Assembly: GCA_965214525.1 (NCBI GenBank)
Contig: OZ243959.1
Location: 2,542,001-2,606,000, forward strand
Length of the DNA stretch: 64,000 bases
Source: Qipengyuania_B sp965214525
GTDB taxonomy: Bacteria > Pseudomonadota > Alphaproteobacteria > Sphingomonadales > Sphingomonadaceae
Reading direction: 5' to 3'
The notes beneath the pieces are model-generated. The model searched no databases. It was given only the letters and a program-made list of their open reading frames with translations, and had not been told where the DNA came from. The position numbers were made by a program, and so were the translations under genes. Within the stretch, counting starts at the first letter, position 1. Each line of letters opens with the position of its first letter. Shown here piece by piece: positions 58,129-64,000 of this stretch.

Positions 58129-60833
58129 CGTCGCCACTCCTTAATATCGTCAGCCGCTTCTGCCGACGCTCCCTTTGCATCACGGGTTGTGCGATCGAGA
58201 TAGCCCTTAACGCTATTGACCCGATGTCCGCCCTGACGCTGCACTCGACCGACTTCGCTGGCAATGTGCTTTTGATCGCTTGACGGTTCACCAAGACTCC
58301 TGGGCACGCCTCCAAGAACGACCGATCCGCGAACACCTTCAGCGCTGCTAACTGCTGGACGCGTAACCGGTGCCACATCCGGGAGAACCAATTCCTTGGC
58401 AATCTCCTCATTCAATCGTTCTGCATAGCTATCGACGAAACGGGCCTGAAGCTGCTGCCCTTGTACGCTCATTTGGAAGTCGATGTCGTCGAAACGCGCT
58501 TGCCCGTAATAATCGCGGTTTGCATCGATTTCCGCCATCCCCCATTCGCGATAGGCTTGGCTTAGGTTGAGCGTGCCTGCAGCATTGACGCTTTCGTACC
58601 AGCTTGCCTGGTTTTCGAGACGGCTCGCGATCTCCTCGGCACGCCGGGCTTCGAGCGTATAGCTCTGCGCCTCGGTGATCGATGTTGTCAGCCCCGCTGC
58701 GCTGCTGGAGATGAGCGCTTCGGAGCTCGAGCTCGTCTCGCGGAGGAAGCCTTCGCGTGTGCTCGACCAAGTTTGGCTGTCGGAAATTTGTCTTAGTGCG
58801 CCCAGGATGCGCGAGCGATCTTCTGACGCGATCCCAATATCGCTGTCCGTCCATGACTTGTTGCGCCCGCCGCTTACCTTACCGCCAAGTTCGATAGGCC
58901 CGAGTTTGCCGCCCGCTCCTGCCGATGCTTGACCGTTCAGGAACCATGAGGCCGTGATATCATCTGCGGCGCGGCGTGACAGGCCGAATTGCTGCTGAAG
59001 CGTCCGCGATGCGTTGTCGACCTGGCTGAATGCGCTCCCGATACTGTCGCTGCTCGCGGTTCCGCTGACGCTCTCGTTTGAGCGGCTGGCCGACCATGCG
59101 TCGCGGAGTTCGTGGAATCTGGTGACCGCCGAGCTCGTCGATTGCTGGGCGAGGTTGGAAAAGGTCTCGCTCTGCCCGCGGCTCTGGCTCGCCATGGTCG
59201 AGAGTCTGCCGCTGAAATCCTGTCCCAGTGTCGGGCTGAAGGGATAGCTCGACGTCGGCACATGCGCGAATTCGGCACCGGGAAATCCCGTCGTTTGCGT
59301 GCCACTTTCGCCGAAGCTGCGCGTCTGGCCCGCGCCATAGGTAATGTTGGGGGCGAGGTTGCCTTGCGCGAACTGGCGCGAGAACACGCTCGAATTGTCG
59401 ATGTTCGAGTTGCCGAGCGAGACGTTGCCCGTGCTCGCCTCGCGCGCGGCCTCCTCGGCCGCATTCTGGCTCGGGTTGAGGTAAGAGGTCGCCTGGGTGG
59501 AGATGGCCATGGCGCCCTTGGCCACGCCGCCGGCGAGGAACGGCACCGAGGCGACGAGATAGCCGGCGAGCACGCCGATATCGCTGTTGACGTCGCTCAT
59601 ACTGCCAAAGGTCGTCAGACTGAGCCCAGTACTGCCGCTCGCTGCCGCGACATCGCTCGCGCCCTTGAACATCAGGATCATGTGCAGGATGACGAACAGC
59701 GGTCCCCAGGCTGCAAGATAGAAGAAGCCGGTGACGTAGCCTCTGAGAGCCAGGGGCCCGCTCCTGGGCATCAGGAACAGCGGGAAGAGCACCGGGAACA
59801 GCGCGTAGAAGACCGCGGTCAGCACGATGTTAAGGATCGGGACCCATTTCATGGCATTGTGCGCGATCGAGGAATAGGTCCGCTCGGTTTGGATGTCGGC
59901 GCGGGTCTGGGCGAAGACATCGACGCTGGTCGTGCCGCTCGCGCCGGCGAAGCCGTGCATCGCCTGGTTCATCGCATTAATGGTGAGGACCTGGCGAAAG
60001 ATCGCGCTCGCGCTTTGCGAGACGCCGCTCAGATATTGATAGGCTACCGGCAGATCGGCGAGCAGCTTGGCCCTGGCGAGCGCTTCGGTCTGGCGCGGGT
60101 AGAGCTGCCGGCCCGCGACCAGCGTCATCTCGTCGATCAATCCCGCCCACTGGTTCGAGAGCGCGGTATAGGCTTCGCGGCAGGTGACGATCGAGGCGGT
60201 GACGCTGTCGTCGCTTTGGCGGGTCACGAACTTCTGTGCGCGCGCCGCGCTGCCCGTCGCGATGGTCGCCCAGATGTCACTGCTCCGCGACAGCTCCTTC
60301 ATCGAGTAGCGGCCGAGCAGCAGGTCGTAGAACACGCATTGCCGGACATGCTCGTCGAAATTGGCGGCGAACTCGGGATCGTTGATGCGCAGCGAGCGCG
60401 TCGCCTCGAGCAGCCGCGCACCGTAGATCATGCCGTTCTTCGAATAGTTGAGATCGTCTGGCAGGCCGAAGACGAGCTCGGCCGAACGCGTGAGATAGTC
60501 GCCGGCCTGGCTGGTGAAGCTCGCCATGAGCGCGAGCCCCAGCGGGACATTAGCGACCGTGGCCGGAGCGAGGCTTGGGTTGACGCGGTCGGTGACGTGC
60601 ACGTCCATCTGCGGCACCATCAGGCACATGTAGATGAGCGTCGCGCCGAGGAACCAGTTGAGCCAGGCGCGCCAGTCCTGGTTGAAGGCAAGCACGACGA
60701 CCGCCAGTGCCATTCCCATCACCAGCGCGACCTGGATCAGGCTCTTGTAGCCGCCCGCACCGGTCCAGGCGGCGACTGCGTTCAGGACGTTGACGATGTA
60801 TTCGCCGCCGCCGACCGTGAATATCTCGACCAC
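58125..60833 (-). CDS. traG: Mating-pair stabilisation protein TraG
   Basis: A 902-residue F-type TraG. The N-terminal 480 residues are membrane-embedded (for example VALVMGMALAVVVLAFNQDW; LNWFLGATLIYMCLMV; ILNIVLTAVFYALFPVLFPL; GFFYLAAWGPLFVILHMILM). The C-terminal part is a Ser/Gln-rich periplasmic domain (VTRFHELRDAWSASRSNESV; LQQQFGLSRRAADDITASWF), as in TraG. It stabilises mating pairs, and in F its C-terminal fragment acts in entry exclusion. It starts 12 bases after the traH stop. Confidence 0.92.
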   Translation of the reverse strand: MVEIFTVGGGEYIVNVLNAVAAWTGAGGYKSLIQVALVMGMALAVVVLAFNQDWRAWLNWFLGATLIYMCLMVPQMDVHVTDRVNPSLAPATVANVPLGLALMASFTSQAGDYLTRSAELVFGLPDDLNYSKNGMIYGARLLEATRSLRINDPEFAANFDEHVRQCVFYDLLLGRYSMKELSRSSDIWATIATGSAARAQKFVTRQSDDSVTASIVTCREAYTALSNQWAGLIDEMTLVAGRQLYPRQTEALARAKLLADLPVAYQYLSGVSQSASAIFRQVLTINAMNQAMHGFAGASGTTSVDVFAQTRADIQTERTYSSIAHNAMKWVPILNIVLTAVFYALFPVLFPLFLMPRSGPLALRGYVTGFFYLAAWGPLFVILHMILMFKGASDVAAASGSTGLSLTTFGSMSDVNSDIGVLAGYLVASVPFLAGGVAKGAMAISTQATSYLNPSQNAAEEAAREASTGNVSLGNSNIDNSSVFSRQFAQGNLAPNITYGAGQTRSFGESGTQTTGFPGAEFAHVPTSSYPFSPTLGQDFSGRLSTMASQSRGQSETFSNLAQQSTSSAVTRFHELRDAWSASRSNESVSGTASSDSIGSAFSQVDNASRTLQQQFGLSRRAADDITASWFLNGQASAGAGGKLGPIELGGKVSGGRNKSWTDSDIGIASEDRSRILGALRQISDSQTWSSTREGFLRETSSSSEALISSSAAGLTTSITEAQSYTLEARRAEEIASRLENQASWYESVNAAGTLNLSQAYREWGMAEIDANRDYYGQARFDDIDFQMSVQGQQLQARFVDSYAERLNEEIAKELVLPDVAPVTRPAVSSAEGVRGSVVLGGVPRSLGEPSSDQKHIASEVGRVQRQGGHRVNSVKGYLDRTTRDAKGASAEAADDIKEWRR

Positions 60834-60845
60834 TTGCCTGATCCC

Positions 60846-62295
60846 TTACGGTACGATCGAGCGCGACTGCAGCCCGCGCGACCAGTCGAGCGCCGCGGCC
60901 ATCGACGGCGACATCGAGGCGGCGAGCATGTTCTCGATCATCGCGGTCTTCTCGATGATCTGGACGATCGCGGTGATCCGCGCCTGTCCATTCGCCTGCC
61001 GGTGCGCGAGCTGGCTGCGCACCTCCGCCACCTGCGCGCGCCACAGCGCGAGCTTGGCTTCGTCGGCGGCAATGAAACTGGCCATCGAGCGGCCCGCTTC
61101 GGAGACGATCCGCTCAAGGATCGCGTGGAGCAGATCGATGCTTGCGACTTCGGCGAGGGTCGCGCGGTCGTCGGTCGCCATGCCGCGTCCGAACGCCGCT
61201 TGCACGGTGAGGATCTTGTAGAGCGGCAGCGACGCGACCTGGAGCAGTTCCTTTTCGGTCTCGCCGATCGCGGAGTCGGTGCGGATCGCGTCGACCATGT
61301 TGCCGATCATCAGAGCGACGCGCGGGCGGATCGCCTTCGCGCTGGCAAGGCTCAGCTGCTGGAAGCTCGGATTGAGGCACTGGTCGGGCTCGTCGCACTG
61401 AAACACGCGCACGCTCTGGCCCTGCGTCCCGTCGAGCAGCGCGGTCACCAGCGTCGAAGAGGCGTCGCCCGCAAAGGGCACGAACCTGCCGGGTTCGTCG
61501 TCCTTGGGCGGCACGTAGATCACCGTGCCGATCAGCGTCATCGCATACTCGGCAAGCTCACGGTCGAATGTGCCGCCCGGGTTGAAGAAGGCGCTCTGCT
61601 TGAGAACATGCCAGGTGTAGTTGCGAGGCACCCCAGGGTTAACGTCGGCGAAGTCCTCGCCGCCGTTCTCGTTGGTCGAGGCGCGCTGCCCCCGGGTGCC
61701 GCAGCCATGCTTGGCCGCAGCATAATCGGTAAAGATGCCTTCGGAATTGCCGATCGCTTCGCAGATCGCCTTGTCGGCCAGATCGCCCTTGGGCCACACG
61801 CCCCCGACCAGCCCTTGCGCCATCTCGCAGGAGTTGATCGACAGCTCGTTCATGAGCTGCGCCTTCTGGCTGAACTCCTGCATGATCTTGTTGCACTCGG
61901 GGCAGATCGTGTCGATCGCGAGGCTGAAGGCGAAGCCGACCGCGTTGTTGGCAACCGCCTTCAGCAGCGCGACCATCTCGCCGGCATTGATGAAGGAGAA
62001 GGAGCCGGCAAAGATGTCGATCCCTCCGCAGCCGGCTCGCGCACGGGGCAGCTGGAGATTGGCGATGTTGTTCGTCTTTTGCGGGAAGCGCGTCCAGACA
62101 TTGCCCATGCTGTAGTAACCCGCCGACTGGCCTTCGAAGGCGGTCGGACCGGTGACGTTCGCCGCTCCGCCCATGTCATCCATGAACCGGTCCATGCTGT
62201 CGCCGACGTTTGCCGATGCTGGGGCGGCAGAGCGGGGCGGCGACCATGCTCGTCGCGGCCAGCGCAAGCGCAATGGTTCTGAGCCTAGTAATCAT
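60846..62295 (-). CDS. traH: Conjugative pilus assembly protein TraH, frameshift in signal peptide
   Basis: The main frame (from about 62230 to 60846) is a full F-type TraH: SANVGDSMDRFMDDMGGAAN, 'GYYSMGNVWTRFPQKTNNIANLQLPRARAGCGGIDIFAGSFSFINAGEMVALLK', 'IDTICPECNKIMQEFSQKAQLMNELSINSCEMAQGLVGGVWP', and a helical C-terminus. TraH is a periplasmic/outer-membrane pilus-assembly protein. The signal peptide MITRLRTIALALAATSMVAA, from ATG 62295 (overlapping traF by 11 bases), is in another frame. Removing one base, for example from the CCCC run near 62233-62236 (GGGG on the plus strand), joins them. Either a sequence error or an inactivating mutation. Confidence 0.88.
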
Positions 62296-63095
62296 GTCCG
62301 GCTTCCTTCGAGGTGAGGAGATAGATGCGGTCCTGCAGCTCGTCGGCCGAGAGCACGCCGTAGCCGATCGGGATCGGGCGCTTGCCGACGCTGTCCCACA
62401 GCACCACCGCCGGGGTTATCCCGGGCTCGAGCCCCATGCGCGGCCGCTGACCCTTCTCGACGCTGTAGTCCGGGAAGTGCCGCGACGGCCCGCCATCGGT
62501 CGAGATCGCGCGCACGGTGATCCGCCAGCGTGACGCGACCGCCTTGACGATCGGGCTCATGACCTCGCAGGCGCCGCAGGTCTGGGCGAAGAAATAGAAC
62601 AGGCCGTAGCGCTCGGAGAGCCGGGCCATAGCGAGGTCGCGCTCGGCCGCGCGGGTATCCTGCCATTGCTTCTTGGCGAGCGCGCCGACGGGACGTTCGA
62701 GCGTGTAGTCGAGCGCCGGGTCCTGCCACAGCGCGCGCTGCCAGACGTCGGAGAAGAGCGAGGCGCGGTCGAGCTGTTCGCGCTGGAAGCGGATGTAGGC
62801 GGCGACATTATCGGGCGTGGGGCGAAGGATCGCCTGCGCCTTCAACTCGCGCAAGGTCCCCGTGATCGCATCGAGCTCTTCCGCGACACTTGTCGCGGCC
62901 TGCGGCTGCGGCTCTGTCTCACGAGGCGCGGGCGCAGGCCTCACACAGTAGAACCAGTAGCCGAGCTTGCGCTCCGTGCAATAGAGCGCGTCGGCCGCGT
63001 CGCTTCCGGGACCTGCGTCCTGAGCCGCCAGCGGGCCAGCCATGAACAAGCCTGCAGCCGCCCAAAGCGCGAAGTTTGATGGCGCTGCGCATCAT
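62285..63095 (-). CDS. traF: Conjugative assembly protein TraF (thioredoxin-like), frameshift in signal peptide
   Basis: The mature part (AGPLAAQDAGPGSDAADALY to the stop at 62285) is F-type TraF, with a thioredoxin fold and a CGAC active site in FYFFAQTCGACEVMSPIVKA. TraF helps disulfide formation in TraH, TraN and other periplasmic transfer proteins. ATG 63095 overlaps the traN stop as ATGA and gives MMRSAIKLRA, while the hydrophobic core WAAAGLFMAGPLAAQ is in another frame. Dropping one T from the TTT run near 63073-63075 (AAA on the plus strand) makes a perfect signal peptide. No good start exists in the mature frame itself. Confidence 0.88.
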
Positions 63096-64000
63096 TGTAC
63101 TTCCCTTGCGTAGTAATCCTGGATTTTCTGCTGGATGAGGGTGCTGGTCTCGAGCTCGTCCGGCAGCCGCGCGGCGTCGGTGAACTCGGCATAGACTTCG
63201 GAGAAATCCATCTGGCTGAGGTCGAGCCGCGCGAACTCGTCGAGCGTGAAACCTGTGCAGGTCTCGGTCTTCGGCTTGCCCCAGGGCTTGGGCAGCTGCC
63301 GCCGGCCCTGCTCCTGCAGGATCCGCGAGAGCTTGGACTCAAAGCAGCAGTAGACCTTCTTCTTGGTCAGACACACGCCGAGGAAGCTGTCGGAGCAATA
63401 GGTGCCGACATAGGCGCACAGCCCTTGCGCATCGCGCTCGTGCAGCAGGACTTCCTCGCGGTCGCAGCCGAGCGCCACGAGCAGGCTGATCCCGGGGATG
63501 AGCGGGAATCCCTTGCCCTTGCAGCAGTTGAGCACGCCGAAGACCTTGGACGAACAGGTGTTGGGGCTGCCGCGAAACAGCGTCAGCGTTTGCGGGTCGA
63601 ATTGCCCGCGCGCCTCGTTCATCGCATGGAGCGCGGTTACCGCGTCCTTGAACTCGTTGTTCGCCTTGCGCTCGATCGTCTCGCACGATCCGTCGATGCA
63701 GTAGACGTCGCCGTCGCAGACATATTGGGTGCCACCTGTTACGCTAGCCGGGAGCGGGCATTCGTAGACGCGCTCCCAGGTCTCGCATGCTTCGTCGCCG
63801 CTTAGGCATTCCTCGCGCACGAAGCGGCAGCTTCCCTGGTCCTCGATTGCCGAGCAGTTGCTGGCGGCGCTGCGGGCGGTGCAGCTATAGCTGCGCTGCC
63901 AGGCCCAGCAAGGCCGGGTGACCGCGATGCCGTCCACCGTGCGGGTCTGCGGATCGCTGTCGGTGCAGATCTCCGCGTCGAGCGTGCACTCGCCGTTGCC
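63092..64000 (-). CDS. traN: Mating-pair stabilisation protein TraN, C-terminal part
   Basis: The frame is open from the right edge to the stop at 63092, so about 300 C-terminal residues are visible and the N-terminus lies outside. The protein is very Cys-rich, as TraN adhesins are: 'EICTDSDPQTRTVDGIAVTRPCWAW', ECLSGDEACETWERVYECPL, 'TCSSKVFGVLNCCKGKGFPLIPG', 'GLCAYVGTYCSDSFLGVCLTKKKVYCCFESKLSRILQEQGRRQLPKPWG', and the tail 'CTGFTLDEFARLDLSQMDFSE'. TraN is an outer-membrane protein that contacts the recipient surface. It heads the traN-traF-traH-traG series seen here, with ATGA overlap to traF. Confidence 0.93.
   Translation of the reverse strand, partial: GNGECTLDAEICTDSDPQTRTVDGIAVTRPCWAWQRSYSCTARSAASNCSAIEDQGSCRFVREECLSGDEACETWERVYECPLPASVTGGTQYVCDGDVYCIDGSCETIERKANNEFKDAVTALHAMNEARGQFDPQTLTLFRGSPNTCSSKVFGVLNCCKGKGFPLIPGISLLVALGCDREEVLLHERDAQGLCAYVGTYCSDSFLGVCLTKKKVYCCFESKLSRILQEQGRRQLPKPWGKPKTETCTGFTLDEFARLDLSQMDFSEVYAEFTDAARLPDELETSTLIQQKIQDYYAREVQ

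Larger units (their letters stand above)
5265..64000. mobile_element. Left arm of an F-type integrative and conjugative element
   Basis: From the tRNA-Lys gene to the right edge, the content changes from housekeeping to mobile-element genes: ParB-like protein, SSB, ArdC anti-restriction protein, RES/Xre toxin-antitoxin, oriT-like repeat, TraD coupling protein, MobF relaxase, SOS-type S24 repressor, F-type TraN, TraF, TraH and TraG, plus cargo (mutasome, phosphorothioation-like defence operon). The left limit is inferred from the tRNA and the repeat cluster beside it. No integrase and no second tRNA-end copy (attR) appear, so the element continues beyond 64000. An integrated plasmid cannot be excluded. 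Confidence 0.75.

Noticed and set aside
59112..62282. Plus-strand open frame of about 1056 codons opposite traG and traH
   Set aside because: It is the high-GC antisense of two recognisable transfer genes, with repetitive Arg/Asp/His composition and no ribosome site.
1..64000. CRISPR array, insertion sequence ends or integrase gene
   Set aside because: I looked for regularly spaced repeats, transposase motifs and tyrosine-recombinase R-H-R-Y patterns and saw none.

Overview
The window comes from a high-GC alphaproteobacterium, most likely Sphingomonadales (Erythrobacteraceae or Sphingomonadaceae type). Pointers are an imuA-imuB-dnaE2 mutagenesis cassette, SOS boxes of the alphaproteobacterial GTTC-N7-GTTC form, a PEPxxWA-CTERM protein, and several small families (DUF5818, DUF6961) that I associate with sphingomonads. 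The taxonomic call is inference from gene content; no rRNA gene is present.

Layout. Positions 1-5340 are ordinary chromosome: the 3' end of an RsmB-type rRNA methyltransferase, a GNAT acetyltransferase, a small lipoprotein, msrA, a secreted methyltransferase-like protein, a SIMPL-domain lipoprotein, an AguB-type amidase, folK and a tRNA-Lys(TTT). Everything to the right of the tRNA looks like one arm of an integrative and conjugative element (ICE) that runs past the right edge. The probable attachment side is the tRNA 3' end, followed by a cluster of short direct and inverted repeats. No integrase lies in the window.

Element, in order. (a) A maintenance block (5.5-13.8 kb): DUF5818, lytic transglycosylase, CHC2/Toprim protein, a 1410-residue strawberry-notch-like methylase/helicase and a ParB-like protein. 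(b) Cargo (14-28 kb): PEP-CTERM protein, META-like lipoprotein, dnaE2/imuB/imuA with one downstream gene, yedK, a nuclease and an esterase. (c) A block of small regulatory and stability genes (28-36 kb): ArdC, Xre/RES toxin-antitoxin, a SLOG protein, a CopG-type protein, a decayed esterase and SSB. (d) Conjugative DNA processing (36-42 kb): an oriT-like inverted repeat, an RHH accessory protein, TraD and a MobF relaxase-helicase. (e) A second yedK, followed by a nine-gene same-strand operon (43.3-55.7 kb). (f) An S24-type repressor with operators, a nuclease, and the start of an F-type mating-pair apparatus read leftwards (traN, traF, traH, traG).

The most interesting part is the operon at 43.3-55.7 kb. 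It encodes a cysteine desulfurase, a DUF4007 protein, a 1098-residue ATPase, a DndC-like PAPS-reductase-family sulfurtransferase, a phospholipase-D/SF2 helicase fusion, a 75-residue protein, a DndD-like SMC ATPase, a 148-residue unknown and a second AAA ATPase. This reads as a DNA phosphorothioation and restriction system that differs from both canonical DndABCDE-FGH and SspABCD-E.

Control. Four exact SOS boxes of the GTTC/GAAC-N7 type sit in front of the transglycosylase/Toprim pair, imuA, yedK and the S24 repressor, so DNA damage probably drives mutagenesis, abasic-site repair and element de-repression together. At least six element transcripts carry a stem-loop directly in front of their Shine-Dalgarno sequence, suggesting shared post-transcriptional control. 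Several conserved genes (traF, traH, an excalibur protein and others) carry single-base homopolymer frameshifts, which may be sequence errors or real decay.
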